Part shown: positions 42,991-51,021 of the stretch, piece after piece
Position numbering within the stretch: the stretch's first letter is position 1
Layout: each line of letters opens with the position of its first letter
Origin: Frigoribacterium sp. SL97
GTDB taxonomy: Bacteria; Actinomycetota; Actinomycetes; Actinomycetales; Microbacteriaceae
Direction: 5' to 3'
Length of the DNA stretch: 64,000 nucleotides
Assembly: GCF_026625765.1 (NCBI RefSeq)
Contig: NZ_CP113062.1
Coordinates: 2,666,001 to 2,730,000, forward strand
The notes under the pieces: model-generated
Database searches by the model: none
What the model was told of the DNA's origin: nothing
The model's input: the letters and a program-made list of their open reading frames with translations, nothing else
Translations under genes and position numbers: made by a program

Positions 42991-43379
42991 GTCGGCAACT
43001 CAGGAGAAACGTGCCCGCCGGGGACGGCCCCGGGCTGAACGACGGCAAGAGTCCTGACGTGCCGACGCGGATCGATTCGGGGCCGCGGGACGGGCCGACG
43101 GACGGCGCTTGCACCGGCACCGGTCCGCCCGGGTTCGAGTCCGCGCCCCGCTGTCGGCAACTCAGGACTCCTGCTGCCGCAGCGGGCGCAGACACCCCGA
43201 TGTGCAGCCGTTCTCCGGAATTGCCCACACACACGCCTGCGACGAACGGCGCCCGCATCGACATCGCACCGGCACCGGCACCGGCACCGGCATCGGCATC
43301 GGCATCGGCATCGGCATCGGCATCGATGGTCGACCCCGGGAGCGGACCCGTGCCGCCTGTCGGCAATTCAGGACTCCTG
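42991..43379. repeat. Dispersed repeat GTCGGCAAYTCAGGACTCCTG in a 670-base gene-free region
   Basis: Copies at 43153-43173 and 43359-43379 are identical but for one C/T change; 42991-43005 is a copy cut after TCAGGA. A weaker inverted copy lies near 43211-43227 and a palindromic relative near 43044-43063. Each full copy contains the dyad CAGGA-C-TCCTG. No gene can be supported between 42925 and 43595. Confidence 0.75.
43266..43325. repeat. Hexanucleotide microsatellite, GCACCG x4 then GCATCG x6
   Basis: Ten uninterrupted 6-base units. In any frame they would give alternating dipeptides such as Gly-Thr or Asp-Ala, but no gene here has convincing codon use, so the tract is probably non-coding. 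Confidence 0.9.
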
Positions 43380-43595
43380 CGAGCGCAGTCCCAGTCCAGC
43401 CGCGTCACGACGACACCGGCCAGGAGTTACCGGCGCACGACGCACGAGGCACGACGCGTCACCCGCGACACCGCTGGCCGCGGAGGGAGTCGGCACCGCG
43501 GCGAGGGATCGCGCCTCAGGGCTGGGCCGTCACCGGGACGGCGCGGCCAGCACCGGGAGGGCGGTCAGCGTCAGGAGGAGACGGGACCGCCGCGG

Positions 43596-44036
43596 TCAGA
43601 TGAGCTTCGAGTAGCGGACGCCGGCCTCGTGGTAGCCGCGCTTGCGGTAGAACCGGTTGGCCGAGTCGGTCGCGGCAGCCGAGACGGCGTTGAGAACGCG
43701 CGCCTGGTGCCCGCGGGCCCAGGACTCGAAGTGCCCCAGCAGGTACGAACCGACGCCGTCGCGGCGGGCCTCGGCCGACACGACGAGCAGCAGGAGCTCG
43801 GCCGTCGGCGCGTCGTCGTTGTACGCCCACACCACGTGACCGCCGGCCACGGCGGTGATGCGCCCGTCGTCGCCACGGACGACCCACGTCTCGTGCCCCG
43901 CGTCGGCCGTGAGCCGCGTCAGGCGCGCGGACAGGACGTCCGCGTCGAGCGTGTAACCGAGCAGGCCGATCAACGACACGAGGTCGTCGAGGTCGCTGGT
44001 GGTCGGGATGCCGAGGGGCTGCACCGTTGCGGTCAT
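43596..44036 (-). CDS. GNAT family N-acetyltransferase
   Basis: 146 residues. LLLLVVSAEARRDGVGSYLLGHFESWARGHQ contains beta-strand 4 and the acetyl-CoA Arg/Gly loop, and SANRFYRKRGYHEAG is the typical C-terminal motif. Lies just after the rsrA/sigH genes on the same strand, with a 60-base gap. Substrate unknown. Confidence 0.87.
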   Translation of the reverse strand: MTATVQPLGIPTTSDLDDLVSLIGLLGYTLDADVLSARLTRLTADAGHETWVVRGDDGRITAVAGGHVVWAYNDDAPTAELLLLVVSAEARRDGVGSYLLGHFESWARGHQARVLNAVSAAATDSANRFYRKRGYHEAGVRYSKLI

Positions 44037-44096
44037 GCCACGACGCTAGCGCAGCCGTTCGTCATGTGACGACCGGCCGGGCACGGAGCGCGACGA

Positions 44097-44342
44097 CTAG
44101 CGGTGGGCGGACTGCAGCTCGCGCAGGCGCGCAAGCACCGTGGCACGCAGGTCTTCGGGTGCCGTCTCGCGGCAGGCCCGCTGGACGGCCTCGGTCAGCA
44201 CGACGCCGACCTTGTGCTCGCCCGAGCAGTCGCCGCAGTTCGCCATGTGCTCGCGGATGTCGGCCGCGTCCTCGCGGCACAACTCGTTGTGCAGGTAATC
44301 TTCGAGCTCGGCCTTGGCCTTGGTGCAACCACAGTCGGTCAT
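44097..44342 (-). CDS. rsrA: Zinc-binding anti-sigma factor, RsrA type
   Basis: 81 residues. The ZAS motif His32-x3-Cys36-x2-Cys39 (REHMANCGDC) and the N-terminal Cys4 and Cys6 are the redox-sensitive zinc ligands of RsrA/RshA proteins, which release SigR/SigH on disulfide stress. Its ATG overlaps the sigH stop (ATGA), as is usual for this pair. Confidence 0.9.
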   Translation of the reverse strand: MTDCGCTKAKAELEDYLHNELCREDAADIREHMANCGDCSGEHKVGVVLTEAVQRACRETAPEDLRATVLARLRELQSAHR

Positions 44343-45025
44343 TTCTTTCCGCCCTTCGACGAGCCGACGGGAACGGCGATGCCACGATCGCGTGCGTAGT
44401 CGGCGAGGAGTTCACGGAGCAGGCGACGGCCGCGGTGCAGGCGGCTCATCACGGTGCCCACGGGGGTCTTCATGATGTCGGCGATCTCTTGGTACGAGAA
44501 GCCTTCGACGTCCGCGAAGTACACGGCCATGCGGAAGTCTTCGGGGACCTTCTGCAGGGCGTCCTTCACGGCGCTGTCGGGGAGGTGGTCGATCGCCTCG
44601 GCCTCGGCCGAGCGGGTGGAGCCGGAGGCGCGGGTCGCGGACTCGGCGCCGCCCATCTGCCAGTCTTCCAACTCGTCGATCGTGCCCTGGTACGGGTCGC
44701 GCTGCTTCTTGCGGTACGTGTTGATGAACGTGTTGGTCTGGATGCGGTAGAGCCAGGCCTTGAGGTTCGTGCCCTGCTGGAACTGCGCGAACGCCGCGTA
44801 GGCCTTGACGAACGTCTCTTGCACGAGGTCGCTCGCGTCGGCCGGGTTGCGCGTCATGCGCATGCCCGCGGCGTAGAGCTGGTCCATGAACGGCAGCGCC
44901 TGTTCTTCGAACAGGGCGCGCTTCTCGGCGTCGGCGTCGACCGCCTCGAGGGCGGCGTCGACGTCGGCCTCGGTCGGTTCGACGGCGGCGGTCGGTGTGG
45001 GCTCGTGGCCCTCGGGGGTGCTCAT
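44339..45025 (-). CDS. sigH: ECF sigma factor SigH/SigR (oxidative and thiol stress)
   Basis: 228 residues. Region 2 (FMDQLYAAGMRMTRNPADAS, TNLKAWLYRIQTNTFINTYR) and region 4 (YFADVEGFSYQEIADIMKTP, GTVMSRLHRGRRLLRELL) are clear. The ATG at 45025 is chosen; the much longer frame upstream would lie antisense to aroA. Coupled to rsrA, and divergent from aroA with a 96-base gap holding both promoters. Same order as in mycobacteria. Confidence 0.93.
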   Translation of the reverse strand: MSTPEGHEPTPTAAVEPTEADVDAALEAVDADAEKRALFEEQALPFMDQLYAAGMRMTRNPADASDLVQETFVKAYAAFAQFQQGTNLKAWLYRIQTNTFINTYRKKQRDPYQGTIDELEDWQMGGAESATRASGSTRSAEAEAIDHLPDSAVKDALQKVPEDFRMAVYFADVEGFSYQEIADIMKTPVGTVMSRLHRGRRLLRELLADYARDRGIAVPVGSSKGGKK

Positions 45026-45121
45026 CAGGGCCGATTCTAGTTCGGCGACGGTGATTTCCCTCGGTGCGAGTGCGACAGGCACAGGTCCTCCAGGTTCTTG
45101 CTGCATTACTGTGGTGAACCG

Positions 45122-46537
45122 ATGCAGGTGTACAGGTATTCCGGGCCCGAGTTCTCTCCCTACGGCGACGGGAAGGTTCCCGAGGTCGACGAGGGGCGCT
45201 GGGTCGCGCCCACCGCCTCCGGGCCGTTGCGCGCCTCCTCGTCCCTGCCCGGGTCGAAGTCCCTGACGAACCGCGAACTCGTGCTGTCGGCGCTCGCCTC
45301 GTCGCCGTCGACGCTGCGGCTGCCGCTGCACTCCCGCGACACGGCGCTCATGATCGAGGCGCTCAAGGCCCTGGGCACGACGGTCGCCGAGTTCCCGAAC
45401 GACTCCCCCTTCGGCCCCGACCTGGTCGTCACGCCCGGCGAGCTGCAGGGCGGCGCGACGATCGACTGCGGCCTGGCCGGCACGGTCATGCGCTTCCTGC
45501 CCCCGGTCGCCGCACTCGCCCTCGGACCGGTCACCTTCGACGGCGACGCCGGAGCCCGCAAGCGCCCCATGCGCACGACGATCGACGCCCTGCGCTCCCT
45601 CGGCGTCGAGGTGAACGACGACGGCCGGGGCGCGCTGCCCTTCAGCCTCTACGGCACCGGCGAGGTCGAGGGCGGCGACGTCGAGATCGACGCGTCGGCC
45701 TCGAGCCAGTTCGTCTCGGGGCTGCTGCTCTCGGCCCCGCGCTTCGAACGCGGCCTCACCCTGACCCACACCGGCGAACGCCTGCCGAGCCTGCCCCACA
45801 TCGAGATGACGATCGACGCGCTCGCCCAGCGCGGGGTCGAGGTCGCCTCGCCCGCCGTCGGCACCTGGATCGTGCCGCCGACGCCGATCGCAGGGCGCGA
45901 GGTCGTCATCGAACCCGACCTGTCGAACGCGGCGCCGTTCCTCGTGGCCGCCCTGGTCGCGGGCGGCACCGTGTCCGTCCCGCACTGGCCCGCCGACACG
46001 ACCCAGGTCGGGGCCGACCTGATCGACCTGCTGCCGCTCTGGGGTGCGTCCGTCACGCTCGACGGCGACACCCTCACCGTCGACGGCGGCGTGGGCCTCG
46101 TCGGCGGCGGCTCGCTGCCCGGCGTGGACGTCGACCTGTCCCGCGGTGGCGAGCTCGCCCCGGCGCTGGTCGCCCTCGCCGCCCTGGCGTCGGGCCCGAG
46201 CACGATCACCGGCATCGGCCACCTGCGCGGCCACGAGACCGACCGCCTCGCGGCCCTCGCCGCCGAGATCAACGCCCTCGGAGGCGCGGTGACCGAACTC
46301 GAGGACGGCCTGCGCATCGAACCGTCCCCGCTTCACGCGGGCCAGTGGCGCACCTACGAGGACCACCGCATGGCGACGGCGGCGGCGATCATCGGCCTCG
46401 CGGTCGAGGGGGTCGAGCTCGACGACGTCCGGGTCGTCGGCAAGACGCTGCCGCAGTTCGTCGAGTTGTGGGACGAGATGCTCGGCCGGTCCGTCCGCCA
46501 GAGCCCCGCCGACATCGACCTGCTCGGCTTCCTCTAG
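45122..46537 (+). CDS. aroA: 3-phosphoshikimate 1-carboxyvinyltransferase (EPSP synthase)
   Basis: 471 residues. Sixth step of the shikimate pathway. LPGSKSLTNRELVLSALA carries the shikimate-3-phosphate/PEP Lys, GLAGTVMRFLPPVAAL and DGDAGARKRPM are the second and third binding segments, and YEDHRMATAAAIIGL closes the site. ATG 45122 (MQVYRYSGPEF) is chosen. An internal CGCGCCTCCTC word lies at 45230-45240. Co-directional with rsgA and hisN. Confidence 0.95.
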   Translation: MQVYRYSGPEFSPYGDGKVPEVDEGRWVAPTASGPLRASSSLPGSKSLTNRELVLSALASSPSTLRLPLHSRDTALMIEALKALGTTVAEFPNDSPFGPDLVVTPGELQGGATIDCGLAGTVMRFLPPVAALALGPVTFDGDAGARKRPMRTTIDALRSLGVEVNDDGRGALPFSLYGTGEVEGGDVEIDASASSQFVSGLLLSAPRFERGLTLTHTGERLPSLPHIEMTIDALAQRGVEVASPAVGTWIVPPTPIAGREVVIEPDLSNAAPFLVAALVAGGTVSVPHWPADTTQVGADLIDLLPLWGASVTLDGDTLTVDGGVGLVGGGSLPGVDVDLSRGGELAPALVALAALASGPSTITGIGHLRGHETDRLAALAAEINALGGAVTELEDGLRIEPSPLHAGQWRTYEDHRMATAAAIIGLAVEGVELDDVRVVGKTLPQFVELWDEMLGRSVRQSPADIDLLGFL

Positions 46538-46548
46538 GCGCCGGGCCG

Positions 46549-46611
46549 ACGACGATGAGCGGGGCACGGCGCAGGACGAGCGGGGCACGGTCGACGATGA
46601 GCGAGGCACGA
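46549..46611. repeat. Three tandem ~20-base units between aroA and rsgA
   Basis: GACGATGAGCGGGGCACGG and two imperfect copies (one with GCAGGACGAG, one with GAGGCACG) follow each other and end exactly in the ATG of rsgA. Each of two copies contains an ATGAGC like the true start, so they look like duplicated start regions. Confidence 0.75.
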
Positions 46612-47741
46612 TGAGCTGGTGGAGCGACGGCGACGACGCGGAGGACGAGGGCGACTACGCCCAGTACGACGAGAGCTCGGTGCGGGTGCGCCCGAACCCC
46701 AAGGGCAACAAGCCGCGCACCAAGCAGCGCCCGGCCTACGCGAACGCCGAGGAAGGCGTCGTCTGGACGGTCGACCGTGGCCGCTACGGCGTGCTGATGG
46801 ACGCCGGCACCCCCGACGAACGCGAGATCACGACGGCGCGGGCCCGCGAGCTCGGCAAGAAGAGCGTCGTGACCGGTGACCGCGTCGGCGTCGTCGGGGA
46901 CACGAGCGGCTCCGAGGGGTCGCTCGCCCGCATCGTCAAGGTGCACGACCGCTCGACCCTGCTGAGGCGCAGTGCCGACGACAGCGACGCCGTCGAGCGC
47001 GTCATCGTCGCCAACGCCGACCAGATGCTGATCGTCGTGGCCGCTGCCGACCCCGAGCCCCGGCCCCGCCTGGTCGACCGCTACATGGTGGCGGCGTTCG
47101 ACGCGGGGGTCGAACCGATCCTCTGCATCACCAAGACCGACCTCGCCGACCCGGCACCGTTCGCGGCGCACTTCTCGTGCTTCGACCTGCGCATCGTCAC
47201 GACGACCTCGACCTCGTTCGACGAGGTCGCACCCGGCGGGCAGGTCTCCCCCGCGCTCGACGAGCTGCGCGGCGTCCTCGACGGCCACGTGACCGTCACG
47301 GTCGGCCACTCGGGCGTCGGCAAGTCGACCCTCGTCAACGCCCTGACCGGGTCGCGTCGCGAGGTGGGCGTGGTCAACGCGGTCACCGGTCGCGGACGGC
47401 ACACCTCGTCGTCGACCGTGTCGTTCAAGGTGCCGACCGGCGGCTGGATCGTCGACACCCCCGGCGTGCGGTCGTTCGGACTCGGGCACGTCGACCCCGA
47501 GAACATCCTCAAGTCGTTCGCGGCGCACGCGATCCCGGCCGAGGGCGAGCCGGTCGACGGCATCCCGCTGGCCGAGGCCCACGACTGGGAGATCGTCGAC
47601 CGCATCGAGGCCGGCGAGCTCGGCGACGTCGGCCGCGAACGGCTCGAGTCGCTGCAGTCACTGCTCGCATCCAAGGGCGGCGTGAGCGCGCGCGACCTCG
47701 CGGCCGCGGCCGACGACGCCCGCAGCGACGAACTCGGCTAG
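46611..47741 (+). CDS. rsgA: Ribosome small-subunit-dependent GTPase A
   Basis: 376 residues, circularly permuted GTPase that helps mature the 30S subunit. OB-fold region (residues 45-130), then G4 ITKTDLAD, G1 GHSGVGKSTLVNAL, G2 region TGRGRHTSSST and G3 DTPGVRSFG. The C-terminal zinc domain seems to have lost its Cys/His ligands: the equivalent segment reads PAEGEPVDGIPLAEAHDWEI. The N-terminal 45 residues are acidic then basic. Confidence 0.92.
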   Translation: MSWWSDGDDAEDEGDYAQYDESSVRVRPNPKGNKPRTKQRPAYANAEEGVVWTVDRGRYGVLMDAGTPDEREITTARARELGKKSVVTGDRVGVVGDTSGSEGSLARIVKVHDRSTLLRRSADDSDAVERVIVANADQMLIVVAAADPEPRPRLVDRYMVAAFDAGVEPILCITKTDLADPAPFAAHFSCFDLRIVTTTSTSFDEVAPGGQVSPALDELRGVLDGHVTVTVGHSGVGKSTLVNALTGSRREVGVVNAVTGRGRHTSSSTVSFKVPTGGWIVDTPGVRSFGLGHVDPENILKSFAAHAIPAEGEPVDGIPLAEAHDWEIVDRIEAGELGDVGRERLESLQSLLASKGGVSARDLAAAADDARSDELG

Positions 47742-47814
47742 CGCGCCGACGCGTCGCACCGCACTCGGTCGCTCGGCGTCGGCCGATCCGCGCTGGGGCC
47801 GACCGCGCGACATC

Positions 47815-47874
47815 GCACCGCGTTTCGTGCGGCACACCTGGACTAGTCGCGGTGCCGTGCACGAAACGCGGTGC
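47815..47874. terminator. Perfect 16-base inverted repeat after rsgA
   Basis: GCACCGCGTTTCGTGC (47815-47830) and GCACGAAACGCGGTGC (47859-47874) are exact complements; GGCAC/GTGCC extends the stem after a 2-base bulge. The loop contains ACTAGT. Likely terminator of the aroA-rsgA unit. Confidence 0.65.
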
Positions 47875-48073
47875 AGTGAGGTGCAGGGCGGGCCGGGGCG
47901 GACCGGGGCGGCGTTGAGGTGCGGCGCGGGGCCTTGCGGTGCGGCGCGGGGCGGGGCGGCGGTGCAGGAGGCGCGGGGCGGGCCGGGGGCGGCGGTGCGG
48001 TGGGTGCAGGAGGCGCGGGCCGGGCCGGCGGACAGGGCGCGGACGAGCAGGGCCGGCTGGGTACGCTGACGGG
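47875..48073. other. GC-rich low-complexity gap before hisN
   Basis: A G-rich run of GGGGCGG and GGTGCGGCGCGG variants with two AGGAGGCGCGGG words (47966, 48008). I see no gene; the hisN promoter may be the TACGCTGAC region just before its start. Confidence 0.5.
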
Positions 48074-48907
48074 GTGACCGATGCTGCCGAGCCGACCCGC
48101 GCCTCCTCGTCCGACCGATCCACCGGGACGCCCTGGGCGGACGACCTGGCGCTCGCGCTCGAGCTGGCCGACCTGGCCGACGCGATCAGCACCGAGCGGT
48201 ACCGGTCGGCCGACCTGCACGTGTCGCTCAAGCCCGACCGCTCGCACGTGACCGACGCCGACCAGGCCGTCGAGCGGGCGATCCGCGACCGGGTCGCCGC
48301 CGCGAGGCCCGACGACACCTTCTACGGCGAGGAGTACGGCCACGACGCTCCCTCGCACCGCCAGTGGGTGGTCGACCCGATCGACGGCACGGCGAACTTC
48401 CTGCGCGGGGTGCCGGTCTGGGCGGCGTTGATCTCGCTCGTCGTCGACGGGGTGCCCGTGGTGGGCGTGGTCAGTGCTCCCGCGCTCGGCCGGCGCTGGT
48501 GGGCGACGCAGGGCGGCGGGGCGTTCTCGACCGAACACGACGGGCCGCTGCGGGTGTCGGGCGTGCGCGACCTGGCCGACGCGTCCCTGAGCTTCAACGG
48601 GCTCGAGTACTGGATCGACGCCGGGCGCCTGCCGCAGCTGCTCGACCTGACGAGCCGCGTCTGGCGGACTCGGGCCTACGGCGACTTCTGGTCGTACATG
48701 TTGGTGGCCGAGGGCGCGCTCGACGTCGCGGGCGAGTTCGACCTGCAGCCCTATGACATGGCGGCCGTGGCGGTCGTCGTCGAGGAGGCCGGCGGACGTT
48801 TCACCAGTGCCGACGGGCTGCCGGGCCCGTGGCACGGCACCGCGATGGCGACGAACGGACTGCTGCACGCGAGCGTCCTCGGGGTCGTGGCCGCGCCTCC
48901 TGCCTGA
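48074..48907 (+). CDS. hisN: Inositol-monophosphatase family protein, probable histidinol-phosphatase
   Basis: 277 residues. GEEYG (metal Glu), WVVDPIDGTANFLRGVPVWA (metal-binding DPIDGT) and DLQPYDMAAVAVVVEEAGG (WDxAA-like, here with Pro-Tyr) mark the family; the short substrate loop fits actinobacterial HisN, which dephosphorylates histidinol phosphate. GTG 48074. ACCCGCGCCTCCTC lies in its first codons and GCCGCGCCTCCT at its very end. Confidence 0.85.
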   Translation: MTDAAEPTRASSSDRSTGTPWADDLALALELADLADAISTERYRSADLHVSLKPDRSHVTDADQAVERAIRDRVAAARPDDTFYGEEYGHDAPSHRQWVVDPIDGTANFLRGVPVWAALISLVVDGVPVVGVVSAPALGRRWWATQGGGAFSTEHDGPLRVSGVRDLADASLSFNGLEYWIDAGRLPQLLDLTSRVWRTRAYGDFWSYMLVAEGALDVAGEFDLQPYDMAAVAVVVEEAGGRFTSADGLPGPWHGTAMATNGLLHASVLGVVAAPPA

Positions 48908-49062
48908 TCGGCACCGGCGGACGAGGTTCATCCCTGCGACGGAGGGCGACTCAGCCCTGCGCTTATGTTCACGCAACGTGCGGGCGGCTTGACTGATCAC
49001 ACGACGTCACCGGCTCCGCACAGGGGCACCGAGCAGCTCGGGCAGGGTCGTCAGGGGCTCCG

Positions 49063-49086
49063 CCGCCCGTGTCCCTGCACGGGCGG
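49063..49086 (+). promoter_or_regulatory. Hairpin in the leader of the small protein gene
   Basis: CCGCCCGTG (49063-49071) and CACGGGCGG (49078-49086) pair perfectly around TCCCTG. It lies about 56 bases before the 46-residue gene, in a leader of up to about 230 bases. Confidence 0.45.
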
Positions 49087-49142
49087 CCGGGCCTCGCCAA
49101 CCGCGTCACCGACCGCGTCACCAGCCGATCGAAAGGCCCATC

Positions 49143-49283
49143 ATGTTCGTCACGCCCGCCGTCTCCGTCTCCGCCATCACCAACACCGTCGCCGGCTCGA
49201 TCGATCCCGCGTCGATCGCCCTGCCGACCACGCGTCAGGTCGACGTCACGAGCTACGTCGTCGAGGCCTTCGCCCGCCTCTGA
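49143..49283 (+). CDS. Small hypothetical protein, 46 residues
   Basis: ATG 49143 has AAAGG six bases upstream. All but two third positions are G or C, as in the true genes here, and the sequence (MFVTPAVSVSAITNTVAGSI, then a C-terminal VTSYVVEAFARL) has no signal, Cys or clear membrane helix. No family is recognised. It is placed between hisN and the convergent MFS gene. Confidence 0.6.
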   Translation: MFVTPAVSVSAITNTVAGSIDPASIALPTTRQVDVTSYVVEAFARL

Positions 49284-49289
49284 CCCGAC

Positions 49290-49349
49290 CGCCACCCGAC
49301 GGTCCGCCGCCCGACGGTCCGCCGTCTGACGGTCTGCCGCCCGACGGTC
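49290..49349. repeat. Four tandem copies of a 15-base unit
   Basis: Unit CGCCGCCCGACGGTC, with small changes, is repeated four times right after the small gene. It precedes GGGAGGCGCGGG and GAGGAGGCGCGGGT (49360-49389), which lie between convergent genes. Confidence 0.85.
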
Positions 49350-49413
49350 CGACGACCTGGGAGGCGCGGGCCCCCGAGGAGGCGCGGGTCGCCTCCCCGA
49401 CAGCGGTCGCCGG

Positions 49414-50943
49414 CTATGAGGCCGCGGCCCCCTCGCCCACGCGCCCCTTCTTGCGGGCGCGCAGGTCCATCAGCCCGAGCACGAGCGCCACGGACACCAG
49501 GGCGATCGTGACGAAGAAGCCGTTGCGGTAGGCCTCGTGGTAGACGTCGAGGTTCGCCCCGTCCGCTCCCCCGGAGCCGGCGATGACCGAGTAGAACGTC
49601 GAGACCGCCGCCGCCGTGCCGATGGCCGTGCCGGCCCGCTGACCGACCTGCCCCATCGAACCGGCGACGCCGCCCATCTCGACGGGCACCTCGGCCAGCG
49701 TCAGCGTCTGGTTCGGCGAGATGACGAAGCCACCGCCGGTGCCGGCGATCAGCATGCCGATGCCCATGGCGTAGGGCGTGATGTCGCGCGGGGTGAGCAC
49801 GGCCGCGAGCAGCAGGGCGACGAAGCCCACCGCGACCAGGACCAGCCCGAGGACTACCAGGCTGCGGCCGAACCGGTCGACGAGGCGTCCGCCGTAGAAC
49901 GCCGCGACGGCGCTGGTCAGGGCGAACGGGATGGTGACCATGCCGGCGTAGACGGGTTCGAGGCCGAGCCCCTGCTGCAGGTACAGGGTCGTCAGCAGGA
50001 AAGTCGCGGGCAGGGCGCAGAAGTAGACTGTCGCGATCAGGGTGCCGTTGCGGTACGACGCGAGCGAGAACAGGCTGAAGTGCACGACCGGCGACTTACC
50101 CCGGGCCTTGTAGCGCTGCTCCCACCAGACGAAGGCGGCGCCGAAACCGACGAAGCCGATCAGGAAGAGCCAGCGCAGCGGGTCGTCCCCCTGGCCGGTC
50201 GTCAGCACGAACGGCAGCATGAGGGTGAAGATCGTCAGGCCGAGCAGCACGATGCCGAACAGGTCGAGCTCGTTGTGGCCGTTCGAGGCCGTGCGGGTCT
50301 TCGGCAGCAGCTTGAGGGCGAAGAAGATGGCGATCAGGCCGAGCGGGATGTTCATCCAGAACAGCAGGCGCCAACCGTCCTCCGGGCCGCCGATCGCGAT
50401 GAGCAGGCCACCGAGGGTCGGGCCGAACGCCGTGCTGACGCCGATGATGGCGCCGAAGAAGCCGAACGCGCGACCGCGCTCCTTGCCCTGGAAGAGCTGC
50501 TGGATGAGCCCGAGCACCTGCGGCATCTGGATTCCGGCGGCGACGCCCTGCAGGATGCGCGCGGCGACGAGCAACTCGATGGTCGGCGCGAGGGCGCAGA
50601 GCAGGCTCGCGACGGTGAACGAGGTCAGGCCGATGACGAACATCATGCGGCGCGACTTGAGGTCGCCGAGACGGCCGGACGGCACGAGCGAGAGGCCGAA
50701 GGCGAGCGCGTAGCCGGCGACGATCAGCTGCAGGGCGGTGGGGCCGGCGCCGAGCGACGCCTCGATGCTGGGCAAGCCGACGTTGACCTTCGACAGGTCG
50801 AGGATCGTCAGGGCGGCGACGCCGACGCAGACGGCGAAGGCGCGCCACTTCTGGCGTTCTTCGTCGGAGCGGGCGGCGCGGCCGGAGGCGGGGCGGGCGG
50901 CGTCGGCGCCTCCCGGGGCAGGGGTGTCGGATGTCTTCGTCAT
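49414..50943 (-). CDS. MFS transporter, DHA2 (EmrB/QacA) family
   Basis: 509 residues with about 14 helices. LDLSKVNVGLPSIEASLG matches the helix-1 motif of DHA2 exporters, PSGRLGDLKSRRMMFVIGL is motif A and RILQGVAAGIQMPQVLGL is motif B. Probably a drug or metabolite exporter; the formaldehyde dehydrogenase upstream is on the same strand but separated by an inverted repeat. Confidence 0.9.
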   Translation of the reverse strand: MTKTSDTPAPGGADAARPASGRAARSDEERQKWRAFAVCVGVAALTILDLSKVNVGLPSIEASLGAGPTALQLIVAGYALAFGLSLVPSGRLGDLKSRRMMFVIGLTSFTVASLLCALAPTIELLVAARILQGVAAGIQMPQVLGLIQQLFQGKERGRAFGFFGAIIGVSTAFGPTLGGLLIAIGGPEDGWRLLFWMNIPLGLIAIFFALKLLPKTRTASNGHNELDLFGIVLLGLTIFTLMLPFVLTTGQGDDPLRWLFLIGFVGFGAAFVWWEQRYKARGKSPVVHFSLFSLASYRNGTLIATVYFCALPATFLLTTLYLQQGLGLEPVYAGMVTIPFALTSAVAAFYGGRLVDRFGRSLVVLGLVLVAVGFVALLLAAVLTPRDITPYAMGIGMLIAGTGGGFVISPNQTLTLAEVPVEMGGVAGSMGQVGQRAGTAIGTAAAVSTFYSVIAGSGGADGANLDVYHEAYRNGFFVTIALVSVALVLGLMDLRARKKGRVGEGAAAS

Positions 50944-51021
50944 GGGATCGTTCCGTCATACACCGTGCACGGCCTGCAACGACGCGGGTGCCCACGGAAC
51001 GCGGGGGGCGCGGGTGCGCCG

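Noticed and set aside
42991..43379. CRISPR array
   Set aside because: The repeats are 15-21 bases, unevenly spaced (about 160-205 bases) and partly inverted, with no cas genes.
43109..43603. Open frame encoding Gly-Thr/Gly-Ile repeats through the microsatellite
   Set aside because: No ribosome-binding site, no family, odd codon use, and the repeat gives open frames on both strands, so it is not evidence for coding.
45026..46609. Upstream extension of the sigH frame
   Set aside because: It is antisense to aroA; the sigma factor is complete from ATG 45025.
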